This document shows, piece after piece, positions 50,001 through 59,199 of a DNA stretch of 64,000 nucleotides. A program made the position numbers and the translations under genes. How positions within the stretch are numbered: position 1 is the stretch's first letter; each line of letters starts with the position of its first letter. The DNA is from Pomphorhynchus laevis (taxonomy: Eukaryota; Acanthocephala; Palaeacanthocephala; Echinorhynchida; Pomphorhynchidae). The DNA lies in assembly GCA_012934845.2 (NCBI GenBank), contig WNNJ02000909.1:88790-152789 (forward strand), read 5' to 3'. The notes under the pieces are model-generated. The model was not told the origin of the DNA. It ran no database searches and saw only the letters and a list, made by a program, of their open reading frames with translations.

Positions 50001-53000
50001 TGGCCTCCACAATATAGCTACATGCATTAATAACGTCTAGGGAAAATCCTCTACTTTCATGAAAGTAGTTTGCAATTGACATAAATATTTTATCCATAGC
50101 TTCGTTTCCTGGAAGAGTACAATTAAAAGTGATAAAATGTCGTCTTAGTCGTTCTGGAATATTATTACGACCGCCACCCGGCTTTATCATAGCAGCTAAA
50201 AATTGAATATCTACTATATTTGTCCATTCGCCAGGTTTATCTAAGCTATAGAATCCGTTAAATTCGATAACCTGGCGTACAACTTCGTTAGCTGTTTGAT
50301 CTCCCCATTCATTTACCGTAGGCATACTTAAATCGTCAATGAATATGGTCATATGCTTATTTTCTGCTGGTCCGATAGTGTTTGCAACGCGCTTGTCGAA
50401 ATAACTTTCAAGTGTGCGTTGGATCTGATTTGGTGTTGTTGCTGAGCTGAAATTCATTGTCCTACATTCGTGTACTGTAGCGTCATAACTAGTTGACATA
50501 TAATTATTGATAATGACCGTTTTCGCGGTGCCTGGTTCTCCAACGAGTAAAACCGGCTTTTTCTGCTTAGCAATGGAATCTACCAGATACATTGTTCTTA
50601 CATTGTCAACATTAGGAACTAAAATTTTCGAATATTCAACAAGCGATTCACTTTCCATTGGATATTTCCAATCATTTACTAAGCGAGACCAATGTTCCCA
50701 AACACCTTCTTTACTTAGAAAATGATCAAATACAGATTGTGTACTGTTTCCTACAATTGTATTTGAAAAACTTTGGTCATTCAAATTCAACTGATCACTT
50801 AAATTATCTCGTATAAAAACTTCCAGTTTAGAACGATCATCAAGCTCCAAAAGTGCACCAAAACTCCAAATAATTGTGAAAGAACTAAGACGCTTTAAAA
50901 CATCTTCATTTCCATTATATTGATCAAACTCCGCATTCATACCGTCAGTGAGACTTAGCATCTGTGAAATGTAGTTACATTCATAAGCAGACATTGTAGG
51001 TGATAAATTTATTCGTACATACTGTTCTAGTTTATCGAAGACATTGTCAAGTACTTTGTAAATCGCATTCTTGTATTTTTTATCTTTATCTGAAGCTAAC
51101 CATGATTGTGCAATAGCACGCCACGATAGGGTCGATCTGCTCATGTATACCATACCGTTTCTGGACACGGTTGCAGGACTGGCATTATCAATATTATGCA
51201 CTTCAAATATTACTTTGACATTCGTAGCCATTGGTATTCTATCACCATTTGCCAATGTAAGCAATTTGTTATCATCTAAAACTGAATTTAAATTTTCGAT
51301 CCAAACAGCGTCAACAGGACCATCCAAGACCATCCACCAGGCTTCCTTTCTTTGTTTCCTAACACTGTTACTGTACATTTTAAGAAATCGTCTCCATAAA
51401 ATAGAGAATATTCCATCCGTCCAATCGTTAGTGGCAACGTCAAGTTCGCCGAACATTTGTGCCGATGTTATCGCCTTTGGATTCATTCGATATTCTCGTG
51501 TCAGTGTTCCCATAATCGTTAGCGCTCCTTGCAGCACTGTAATGCAAGATGATTTACCGACACCACTAGGTCCAAGCACCATTATACCGTGACGAACAAG
51601 TTGTGTATCATACAATTGAAGGATCTTCAAATTCCAATCTGCATGATTGCATAGATTTAGTTCGTTACATTTAAAATCAATAGCTACTTGCAAATCATCT
51701 TTATTGTCTGCTTTAATGGAGACTGACGGAAACAAATCATTAAGTAGTGATAGAAATAGCGGTTCATCTTCATCAACTAATTTCGACAGATTCATATCTC
51801 TTAAAACTCTGAGAACAGCAACCGATTCTTCTTCTTCAGCATTTTGTCTCTTTGCAGTGCCCAGTGTTCTTAAAACAGCACGAACATTTCTCATACCAAA
51901 ATCGTAGTGAACTTGCTTACTGAGTTGATCCTCACATAATTTATACAGTAAATAGAATTTCTGAGATAGTATCACATTGTTTTTGAATCCACAACTGGCC
52001 AATTTAACACGTATTATAATCTGTCGATCTGGGACCATCATTGCGACAACTCTGAAATTAACTTTTAAATTCTCAGGCAGTTCTTGTCTACCCGCGTATC
52101 CTGGATTCATTGTTATTATTATCGCAAAAGAAGTATCCATAGAAATTCGTTGACCGTCTGTGAATATCAATTCACTGTGCCGGTTTCGTTTTGCATGTAA
52201 TAATGTTTGAATTTGCTGGGCTGCCACGGATAAAACAGGCAAATTTATTCTGTTAAATTCGTCAAAGCATCCCCAGCAACCTGATTGGGCTAAGCCCTTA
52301 AATGTCTTACCAAGTCCTTTGTAATCAAATTGTTCTGAACAGTTAAGTACAATACAGTACTTTCCTATCGATTTTGCCATGTCCTTGGTTGTTTCGGTTT
52401 TGCCTGTACCTGCTGGGCCAGCTGGACTACCACCATAGCACATTCCTAATGCTTGTGCTAATGATATATAACACCTATCTGTCAAAGGTGTTATTACTAA
52501 TCGTTCACTACACCCAAGAAACTCATTCCCGTACATAAAATCTACGTCGGTAATACTAACAACCATCGAGTTCGTAACGTCTTCATAATAAAATCTACTT
52601 TGTTTAGTCCAGTCAAAATCGCGAACATCTTTTAAATTTAGGTTTGCTAGGTCGCTAAAAACATCTCTTTGGTGAATATGTATGGTTATGTATGTGTCAT
52701 ATTTTAATCTGTTCATTGATGATAGATCATCTACAGTTCTTTCAATTAGTTGATCGAGAAGCAGTTGGAAATATTTGCTAGCCTTACGAACAGAGTTACC
52801 TGTTTTTAGCTGATTTTTTATTGCATTTTCGCTAGTCGCTGTCCATAGTAATTGTAGTATGATTAATCCGAATTGTTGGTTTTCCTCTAAAAAGAAGGAT
52901 TGTAAATCAAATTCGCTATTACCCATGGAAGCTACGCATTTCTGTATTCTAGCTTTAACTGTGTCCTGACAAGACAGAAGAAAATCACCAAGCCACTCTT

Positions 53001-56000
53001 CAACCGTAGTTTTCTTAGTATACACAGGACGCACCAGCTCCAATACTTCATTATCTTCACTCTGTATTGCTAGAATACTTGAATGTTGCTGTGATTGTCC
53101 GCTTGATTTACTCGCGTAATCTTCCGTTTCTTTGCTAGATTCGTTAAATTTAACTGAATTTACACTTTCAGTGAATGCATTGAAATATGGCTGTAACTTT
53201 ATAGGTTCCGAAGCTTGGCCGAGAATTTCTAATAGTACCGGATCAGAGAGAAAGTAAAATCGCGGAAAAATCAATCTTTTTGATTCAAGATATCCTGCTA
53301 ATGACGTTTGACACATGTCCAATTGAGATAACATAAAATCTAACATTTCAAGATTATTATCGTAAGATATACAACATGACAATATGTTCGGCGTTTCTTT
53401 CACTTTTGTAATCATTTTTAACCACATTTTATCCACTGCATTAAACTTCCGTGCTTCCAAAGGCAATTGTCTTGAAATATCTCCTCCTATAAACACTGCT
53501 TCCAAGTATACCCATAAATTCTGAACTTGAATCCATTTAGTCGTAACTTCATAAGTAATCGCTAAATCATCAATGCATTTTTGAATATCAGCCTTGAAAT
53601 GTTCATTATAGCGGTTTGAAGCCAAACTCGCCAATATTAGATTTGAATCTTCAATTGCTGATATTGCCTCTGATGTATCTTGACCTTTAAGTATTATGTC
53701 TCCTCTCATTTTAAAAGGTGCAAGTTTAAATTCTCTTGTTCGCCATTCAGATTCAAGCGAATTGAGTTTGGCTTCGATTTCTTGTTCTTTCATTGCACGA
53801 ATACACACATCTTCTATTTGTTCTTTCTTTTCAATCATTGGAATACTAATTAATTGTCCTACTTGGAAAGCATCGTCCGAAACATTCAAAGGTAAATTAA
53901 AAATTGATTCCATGTTTTGCCAGTGCCGTATTTGCATAGCTTTGTTAGATAGCATTTCTAAAAGCGGAATCTTTTCAAGAAATTCAGCTATAAGCTCAGA
54001 TAGTTCCCGGTAAGCTGGCCACTTTTTGAGACTAGTTGGCATTCTTTTACATCGTGACATTAAGTCCGATATTTCGTCTGTCATTAAGCTAATGTTAATT
54101 TTTGACCACACTGTATCTTTGAACCTATCTATGGTTTGGTTTGCCTGATCAAACAACGCGTAAAGACGATTAAAACTGGTAAGCTCTTTCTTTAGAAAGT
54201 ACAGTCTATTAAACTTACGATGTGGTAAATTAAACAGTTGCTCGCCTTCATAAAGAGATCGGTATCGATACCATAAGAGATCAAACTTCGAACTGAACAA
54301 TCTCATTCTATCGCTTGCTTCTTTAGCAGCTACTCCTTCTATCATGGGTCCTGTAGTTTGGTATTGATTGTCAAATTCGTTAAGTTCGCTATTGAATACT
54401 TCAATGTCATTTAATAGATCATTTACGAACATACTTCTAGATTTTAAAATGTCATAATGTGCTAATTCAGCTTTTGCTATTAATTCTTCATAACTGTGTG
54501 CAAGCTCTTCAGACTTATCCGTGATATTAAATGGCCGCAAGCTTTGCTGTGCTTCAGGATAATGATAAGCTATTGCATTAAAAGCTGTACGTAACTTCAT
54601 ACAGGATCTTTCTATTTTAGGTTGAGAACTTCGTGTTGCGTTAATTGCAGATAGAACGGTCTTAAAGTCATCTACAGAACGAAGATCCTTGTCTAGTTTT
54701 TTTATTAATCTCTGCATAAACATATGAATACTTGATGAATTTTCAATTAACAGTTGTTGAACGTGTTCACATGCTTTTAGTTTTCTATTTACGGCTTGTT
54801 GAACGATACTACTTTTAAAAGGAGTCATTATTAGCTTTAATGGAAAGATGTTTTGATAATCTTCAATCTGTTGTACAGATTTTACCATATTGTCAAGTTC
54901 ACTTAATCCATTAAGTATGGACATAATTTCAAAATCTTCCCTTTTTATAGCTACGATTTTATCCGATATGGTTTCATCTGATTGCCAAATATAACTGTAT
55001 TTGTATAAATACTGCAGACTACTTTCAAAAATTTCTTTATTCATAGCAATGCAATTTGATAAATCCTTGTAAATTCGGTTTACCTCAACATCTGTGCGAA
55101 TATCATTATATAAAACCGCCAGAGGTAACTCAAATAAATTATATACATCAGTGGATTTTGCATTTTCTGGAACGAATTTACAATCCAAAGTAGACAATTT
55201 CTTTAAAATTAATTGAAATACGTCGATGTCTCCTCGCATTGCATCAAGTCTCCCTGGGTAGTCTATGCAGTGAATCATATCCGCTTTTAATTCCTTCGAT
55301 TGACCCCATCTCTTGACTCCTTTTGAAACATTTAAAATATATTGCACCACCTGATTCGCGCTATGCTGCAGTTTGTCTACACTCGGACTCAATTTTATTA
55401 TCTGATCCTCTAGAATGACATCAACACAGAAGACAGGTGTTTGTACATGCTCATCATTTAGAGCATCGGAGCTTTGAACGTATAAAGCTGTTTTACATTT
55501 TTCAACTTTATTTAAGTGAACACGTTTTCTACTCAATAAGTGTTCCCGAAGCTTGTCTAACGAGTTTATTGTTATATAAATTAATCCTTCAGTCATACGT
55601 CCTTCATAGTAATTCCATACCCGTGCTAATTCACCATTAATTTCTTGCAATTGTTTACCGTCTTCATTCGACTTATTTTCGCTGTCTTCTATGGTTTGCT
55701 GAGATGTTGGAATAGAACGTAGCTGATGAATTTTGCGAAGACCTTTGTCGGTCAAAGCAAATGTCTGAACAATAGACCGTTGTAACTTTCCAAGCCTTCC
55801 AAGTTTCACTGTTGACCCATGACACGGTTGAAAAGTAATTGACCCAGCCTGATCATCACATGCCTCTGTAAACATTTCAATTAAATCTAAAACCGCGTTT
55901 TCAATTTTGGAATTTAGTGCGGCAATACTAACGGCTGCAGTTAACGTGTCCTTTTTGGTTAGTTGAGCAAACTCTTCTAAAGTAATACATTGATGTTTTT

Positions 56001-59000
56001 CGTTAACTTGTTGCCCGTTATAATTGGACACGTGTGTTTTTGATGTAACATTTGGAATTGTCATCAACGAAATGTTAAATAATGTATCTAAATGTTTATG
56101 GATACGATTCGCTACTAACCATTCAACTCGATAGACGAGATTTTCCATCATATCAACTTCCAATTCACACTGTCCTGTGTACTTTGTTAACCCCGGTGAT
56201 TGCCAGTTGTAAATAATTTTACCTTCCTGGAGTAAACTATATAATTTAGACGGGTACTCACAAAACAATTTTTTAATGACATTTCTGTATGTTCTTTCAG
56301 ATGAACGAATTTGAATATCATTATAAATTCTTACTATGTTTCTTAACCGATAAGCATTAGCCTCTAAATTTGACCAATTATTAAGTAAGTCAACACATAT
56401 AGATGGACATGATATGTTCATATTAAGTAATTCCCGAGTTGTGTGAGCTGCACATTCAATAAATGGATCAAAGTTTAGGTGGAAAAGCGATAAACCATTC
56501 TTCAAATTTATGCTTTCAACTGTTTCATTTATTCGAAAGAATGCACTATAATAATTTTGCTTGCTATCTTCCTGTTGATTTTCAATAAAAATAGGAGACT
56601 TCAAAGCATTTGGAAGATGTTCTAATGATTGCAACCAATGTCTATGTGTAAGTAACTCATGCATGGTGAGCACTTGTGCTCTTTTATCAAATTCTCGTTT
56701 GAGCAAATCTTTTTCGGCATCGGAAATGCAATCGACACTCAAAATTTCATTTACTGGCTTCTTAATTCGGTAATACAATCCCCGAACCCATTGAATTTGC
56801 GATACTGTCTCATAAGTGGTGAGATTAAAATAGCTCGCGTTCCTTTTCTCATGTTCATATATCGATATTACCAAAGGAAGTTCTGTGTTAATAATGTATA
56901 GAACAACTTCAGAATATAATTTAATCACACATTTTCTTAGATCATTTATTTCCATAGATTTTATACTTTTAAGACATCGCAACACTTCGTTGATGCTTCT
57001 GCATTTACTTTTAAAAATTTTGTGAACTCGATACTCTAAGCTTTCAATCAAAGCTTTATTCAAAATATCTAGATCCGAAAGAAAGATATCTTTATACCAT
57101 CGTTCAAAAGTAGGATCTTCCTCCTCAAGAAGAAGTGTGTAATGTTCGGAAAATCTGCCTGGACTAGCTATCAGCTTACTTAGCAATTCTTCAAGATGTT
57201 CCGCTTCCATCGAAAAATCTCTTAATGTAACCTTGTTAAGTTGTGATCCGTATTTCTTAATTGTATTCCGGACATGAATTATTTTCTGAATTCGCAGTAG
57301 AAACATGTTAATCGGGCTGAAGGTATATTCTGTTGAAACATTATCTAATGCTTCCATAGCCATATAAACGTGACCTATTAAAGGCATTGAAGATGCAGCC
57401 TTTTCTCGTGTCCCACTTACGGTCATTTCCAAAAGTTCGTTAGTTAAATCAATGTGCATATGACAAACTTCTTCTACTAATTCAAATGTTTGATCCTTCA
57501 TGCTAATTAAATTATCCTCAAGATTACAAGTAAGACATTTTTTACAGCATTGCACAATTTGCGCACACAAACAAAGCAATAAATCACTCATGTGCCGAGG
57601 TTCTGAATAGTATCTGGATAATTTACACATAAGTTTGACAGAATACATCAGTGACGGCAAAAATTGTTTCATCATAAGAGGATCACTACCGTATATTGGA
57701 CTACTTATTTTTGATAATGATAATAAGTATTTAAAATTTTCTTGGGTTTCACATAAATTACTTACTAATCTTTTTTCACAATTAAACCATTCAAGCAACT
57801 TATTGCTAGATATAGCAGCCCTTAACAAATACACATTCACCTTATGTCTTGGATGAGATACAGTTTTGAGCAAAGTGGCTAGTTGAACATTGGCATTTCG
57901 CCAAAATTCAATCTCGGCATCAAGTCCAGTTAGCTTTATTTTCTCGTTACTTGGACAAGTAACCGTTCTCCACCTTATTTCTGTCAGCAGTGATAGCACA
58001 TATTTAACTTTGTTCATAATCAATTCAAGATAAAGTTCCGATTGTCGCACAACCGATGGAATCACTGATAACTCCAGTATCATGGACGAGATGTCCTGTC
58101 CATTTTCTAGTAATAATACTGTTCGTTCTAATAAATGTTGACTGTTGTAATCTATATTGTAATGGATTGTTCCTGATTGCGTTAATTTATAAGTTAGTGA
58201 TGATGGTAATGTCAGCTGAACATTTCGAAATGACTGTTCCGAAGAATTAAGAATTTGATTTGTAAGATTGAGTGATTGTAATAACTTGTCAATATAAGAT
58301 CCTTTCATTTTCGATATTATTGGCAAATATACCTTCTGTAATAACATGCATGCGTTAGCAGCGACTGACGATATTTTATTTTTTACTTGATTGCTAGTGA
58401 CAGATTGGAAATTACTAAAAATCTCATTCAATGTTGGTGTAACTGCAAATCGAAACGTAAATAGTGATCCGAAAGAATCATTAGATTCATTTCTTCGTTC
58501 AATGCCATTATTGTGACGATATTTTGGGAATATAACAATCATTGTTCCTACACTACCTGGTGGTAATGCTGATATCGATTCATTTATAAAGACACTCACC
58601 TCTTTATTAAGGATGTAATTGGCGTCGCCATTATCTGTCCAAGCGACGACTGATATAATAATAGCTTCATCGATATTCTTTGTTAAAACGTATTCATTAA
58701 CATGGTCGTTTGAAACCTTGATGTCGATGTCAGATTTTGACATGTTTTCCCGCGATATTAAACTTTTAGATAAACTTGATTTTTCATTGGCCTTAATGTT
58801 CGATGAACAAAAATCTATAATTTTTTGTAATTTTAAATCATTTTCCAATATTTTAGAAATTATTGTATATTTGTCGATGCCAGATGAAATTGTTAAGATG
58901 TCAATAATTTTATCTATTAGAAATCCTGTCTCCTCATTTATTCTTTCTTTGTAATTAACATTTGATGAAAAAATTAAAGAAGAAATACTATCAACTCCAC

Positions 59001-59199
59001 TTAAGAAAACATTTTGGTTATCAAATGTATTTCTACTATCTTCATAGTTAAACAGAGACATAAAAAAGTAACTTACCAAAATAAAATTTTTGTTTCGTTT
59101 TGCTTCTGAGTTTGAAATTATCATGTACAGAAAGAGCGCTAAATTAAACGTTCTGGTTGCCAGGCTGACAGTAGACACGGAAGAAATCAAACATAACAT
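44062..59199 (-). CDS. DNAH5: Axonemal dynein heavy chain, outer-arm DNAH5/DNAH8 type
   Basis: A single open frame of 5045 codons encodes a microtubule motor heavy chain of ciliary and flagellar outer arms. Visible parts: N-terminal tail; linker; AAA1 P-loop GPAGTGKTET near residue 2261 with CFDEFNRI; AAA2 GPSGVGKSSC near 2543; AAA3 GEPGTAKTV near 2887; AAA4 GVGGSGKRS near 3303; coiled-coil stalk and microtubule-binding region about 3530-3830; AAA5-6; and the C-terminal ending DPLHWILRGAALINNVN. Strings such as RQELPENLKVNFR, CGFKNNV and RTLGTAKRQN place it with DNAH5/DNAH8 rather than beta chains or cytoplasmic dynein. It is longer than the usual roughly 4600 residues. Extra segments include a Ser-rich insert before AAA4 and a Lys/Arg-rich insert near the C-terminus. 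The ATG at 59199 is the first in frame, but the first roughly 100 residues are poorly supported. No intron interrupts the rest. Confidence 0.95.
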   Translation of the reverse strand: MLCLISSVSTVSLATRTFNLALFLYMIISNSEAKRNKNFILVSYFFMSLFNYEDSRNTFDNQNVFLSGVDSISSLIFSSNVNYKERINEETGFLIDKIIDILTISSGIDKYTIISKILENDLKLQKIIDFCSSNIKANEKSSLSKSLISRENMSKSDIDIKVSNDHVNEYVLTKNIDEAIIISVVAWTDNGDANYILNKEVSVFINESISALPPGSVGTMIVIFPKYRHNNGIERRNESNDSFGSLFTFRFAVTPTLNEIFSNFQSVTSNQVKNKISSVAANACMLLQKVYLPIISKMKGSYIDKLLQSLNLTNQILNSSEQSFRNVQLTLPSSLTYKLTQSGTIHYNIDYNSQHLLERTVLLLENGQDISSMILELSVIPSVVRQSELYLELIMNKVKYVLSLLTEIRWRTVTCPSNEKIKLTGLDAEIEFWRNANVQLATLLKTVSHPRHKVNVYLLRAAISSNKLLEWFNCEKRLVSNLCETQENFKYLLSLSKISSPIYGSDPLMMKQFLPSLMYSVKLMCKLSRYYSEPRHMSDLLLCLCAQIVQCCKKCLTCNLEDNLISMKDQTFELVEEVCHMHIDLTNELLEMTVSGTREKAASSMPLIGHVYMAMEALDNVSTEYTFSPINMFLLRIQKIIHVRNTIKKYGSQLNKVTLRDFSMEAEHLEELLSKLIASPGRFSEHYTLLLEEEDPTFERWYKDIFLSDLDILNKALIESLEYRVHKIFKSKCRSINEVLRCLKSIKSMEINDLRKCVIKLYSEVVLYIINTELPLVISIYEHEKRNASYFNLTTYETVSQIQWVRGLYYRIKKPVNEILSVDCISDAEKDLLKREFDKRAQVLTMHELLTHRHWLQSLEHLPNALKSPIFIENQQEDSKQNYYSAFFRINETVESINLKNGLSLFHLNFDPFIECAAHTTRELLNMNISCPSICVDLLNNWSNLEANAYRLRNIVRIYNDIQIRSSERTYRNVIKKLFCEYPSKLYSLLQEGKIIYNWQSPGLTKYTGQCELEVDMMENLVYRVEWLVANRIHKHLDTLFNISLMTIPNVTSKTHVSNYNGQQVNEKHQCITLEEFAQLTKKDTLTAAVSIAALNSKIENAVLDLIEMFTEACDDQAGSITFQPCHGSTVKLGRLGKLQRSIVQTFALTDKGLRKIHQLRSIPTSQQTIEDSENKSNEDGKQLQEINGELARVWNYYEGRMTEGLIYITINSLDKLREHLLSRKRVHLNKVEKCKTALYVQSSDALNDEHVQTPVFCVDVILEDQIIKLSPSVDKLQHSANQVVQYILNVSKGVKRWGQSKELKADMIHCIDYPGRLDAMRGDIDVFQLILKKLSTLDCKFVPENAKSTDVYNLFELPLAVLYNDIRTDVEVNRIYKDLSNCIAMNKEIFESSLQYLYKYSYIWQSDETISDKIVAIKREDFEIMSILNGLSELDNMVKSVQQIEDYQNIFPLKLIMTPFKSSIVQQAVNRKLKACEHVQQLLIENSSSIHMFMQRLIKKLDKDLRSVDDFKTVLSAINATRSSQPKIERSCMKLRTAFNAIAYHYPEAQQSLRPFNITDKSEELAHSYEELIAKAELAHYDILKSRSMFVNDLLNDIEVFNSELNEFDNQYQTTGPMIEGVAAKEASDRMRLFSSKFDLLWYRYRSLYEGEQLFNLPHRKFNRLYFLKKELTSFNRLYALFDQANQTIDRFKDTVWSKINISLMTDEISDLMSRCKRMPTSLKKWPAYRELSELIAEFLEKIPLLEMLSNKAMQIRHWQNMESIFNLPLNVSDDAFQVGQLISIPMIEKKEQIEDVCIRAMKEQEIEAKLNSLESEWRTREFKLAPFKMRGDIILKGQDTSEAISAIEDSNLILASLASNRYNEHFKADIQKCIDDLAITYEVTTKWIQVQNLWVYLEAVFIGGDISRQLPLEARKFNAVDKMWLKMITKVKETPNILSCCISYDNNLEMLDFMLSQLDMCQTSLAGYLESKRLIFPRFYFLSDPVLLEILGQASEPIKLQPYFNAFTESVNSVKFNESSKETEDYASKSSGQSQQHSSILAIQSEDNEVLELVRPVYTKKTTVEEWLGDFLLSCQDTVKARIQKCVASMGNSEFDLQSFFLEENQQFGLIILQLLWTATSENAIKNQLKTGNSVRKASKYFQLLLDQLIERTVDDLSSMNRLKYDTYITIHIHQRDVFSDLANLNLKDVRDFDWTKQSRFYYEDVTNSMVVSITDVDFMYGNEFLGCSERLVITPLTDRCYISLAQALGMCYGGSPAGPAGTGKTETTKDMAKSIGKYCIVLNCSEQFDYKGLGKTFKGLAQSGCWGCFDEFNRINLPVLSVAAQQIQTLLHAKRNRHSELIFTDGQRISMDTSFAIIITMNPGYAGRQELPENLKVNFRVVAMMVPDRQIIIRVKLASCGFKNNVILSQKFYLLYKLCEDQLSKQVHYDFGMRNVRAVLRTLGTAKRQNAEEEESVAVLRVLRDMNLSKLVDEDEPLFLSLLNDLFPSVSIKADNKDDLQVAIDFKCNELNLCNHADWNLKILQLYDTQLVRHGIMVLGPSGVGKSSCITVLQGALTIMGTLTREYRMNPKAITSAQMFGELDVATNDWTDGIFSILWRRFLKMYSNSVRKQRKEAWWMVLDGPVDAVWIENLNSVLDDNKLLTLANGDRIPMATNVKVIFEVHNIDNASPATVSRNGMVYMSRSTLSWRAIAQSWLASDKDKKYKNAIYKVLDNVFDKLEQYVRINLSPTMSAYECNYISQMLSLTDGMNAEFDQYNGNEDVLKRLSSFTIIWSFGALLELDDRSKLEVFIRDNLSDQLNLNDQSFSNTIVGNSTQSVFDHFLSKEGVWEHWSRLVNDWKYPMESESLVEYSKILVPNVDNVRTMYLVDSIAKQKKPVLLVGEPGTAKTVIINNYMSTSYDATVHECRTMNFSSATTPNQIQRTLESYFDKRVANTIGPAENKHMTIFIDDLSMPTVNEWGDQTANEVVRQVIEFNGFYSLDKPGEWTNIVDIQFLAAMIKPGGGRNNIPERLRRHFITFNCTLPGNEAMDKIFMSIANYFHESRGFSLDVINACSYIVEATRQIWQAVKLKMLPTPAKFHYIFNLRDLSKIWEGIIRIKSAECSTVKELVHLWRHECSRVLSDRLIIESEIEWFKNVLNDETAKLTHRLMEKETEQEAGVNSSRESFTSIGDSSRHTINAVGVRSSRHDAKISLKKSGDMANSYEDELFCDFQRAEIEVTDDNVDNLEAGDSLQPRVYERVLDMDNIRNILKNNMERMNVEVRGNNMDIVFFDDSIKHLLRVSRIITKPKGHALLVGVGGSGKRSMAALAAYICGHKIFKIMVTRIYNVASFLEDMRLLYKMVAKSERGVSFILADTDINDDQYLEYVNNMLNTGEIPGLLGKEDYEPILNELAFSIKRMNPKAIITRETLMQHYWQRIRANLHIILCLSPENKRFRERAMKFPGLISGCTIDWYHKWPIEALTSVCSYYLHKFEMDCRPSTKTAVIKVMSQIHDDISTTCSKYFELTRRLISVTPKSFLSFITSYQQQYMEKREYLEKEKAKMKIGIDKLHEAAEQVNSISAELVGKGKEIEDLNSIASEELRSTEGIKKNAEQQEERVKKIKHDAESIVEIIAEQKEAADREMEPAKHVLDECKKALLEITKPDIDYLKKLPNPPQLIMIIIDSILILLRYRVGAITINTNVGSKLPPFYNTNNSEISKMLGNPQIMKMLYELNPDELNDEILELTGAYFKYVGYDYNMAYKVFKNLAPLTNWAKKMEQYYDKNKAVLPLKNNVRKLEFKHKKAQLKLNKAEAEYQKTNQILQKCLVQYRKAMDEKKVVQDQYDALQHRRDTAASLIDGLTDERKRWSRQSIDFERTIKRLPGDVLLATAFICYAGPFSQNFRNLLTENWLKIIRQERIPLTDRFDIVNNMVDEARINEWNLEGLPADRLSTENGIIITKNNRYPLLIDPQLQGKTWIVNKESQNDLIITQLNSKSFRDQLEKCLSGGQTLLIEDVEEELDPTMDNVLDKKYFKLGTSMKCKIGDRDVDVNDNFMLYITTKLSNPEFPPETFARCAVIDFAVTMLGLEEQLLAIVINHERAEIERERVITAKEMSANQKRLKELENSLLFKLTSIEGSVLDDLELIRVLNENKSTANDIKQKMMIAEKTRVKLEFAREEYRSVAIRGSVLYFIITEMALVNHMYQTSLHQFLEIFNESMDNSYSNSYSIKSTNSNQRANDIVKLLTEMTWNYVSRAIYRHDRLLFTLLLALKIKLRSGDIKINEFMAFVKGGASIDLDSCPPKRYSWIDNVTWMNLVEISHIPRFRNIMQHLKENESKWKVWQSSSKIEETNPPIPLNEGINYEFDRLLMVRVWSPDKIIVTAQTFIAHAIGKQFVQPYILRIEDLVNESNSKKPILALLSSGNDPTNSIVSIAAKKCKEISIVALGQGQEQHARSAMLHAMQTGNWILLQNCHLGLDYLNEFYVELNTIDSHQDFRAWLTTEYNEYFPIQMLQCAIKFTNEAPQGIRAGLFRTYQNVTQEFIEAISAKPWPSLIYSISYLHSVFQERRKYGPMGWNVPYEFSQTDWEASLKYIRNLLARYDKNPIISWKALRYMIGEIQYGGRVTDDMDRRLILSYSKLWFKEALLTDRFDFCPPTNIYSIPQSSKMKDILAFISNLPITDKARIFGLHDNSDMSYQIMQSSYALSTIVSIQPKDESSTIIPILSKTSFKNDEDESKASAELISVLDQSRETNVKRIAADMLTKLPENLSELEIRKRLQVMGSIQPMSIFLTHEINRMQKLLNIIRQSLTDVILAVDGVIVLSDELKQTVDNIYDGRVPIMWTRYSWISEGLGFWFSELVSRNTQFENWIRKGRPKLFWFAGFFNPSGFLTAMRQEITRSHHDWALDFVTVESTVTRMNKEDVRQAPTEGVYIYGMYLEGAAWNPKQASLCEPANKILYHLMPVIHMYAVNEQSKTKKQAANITPIKSERRANRMISGVDKKQRNSKTIAKIYDCPVYKRTKRTDENYITSIQLNSGNEDPLHWILRGAALINNVN

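Noticed and set aside
46886-58954. Numerous plus-strand frames of 60-173 codons opposite the dynein gene
   Set aside because: They are antisense shadows of conserved dynein codons with Ser/Leu/Phe-rich translations and no independent signals.
58947-59077. Possible intron in the 5' end of the dynein gene (GGTAAGT donor at 59077-59071)
   Set aside because: The donor is good, but the candidate acceptors (58947, 58943, 59000) remove lengths not divisible by three, and the alternative upstream frame has no ATG before a stop. Kept as an uncertainty about the N-terminus only.
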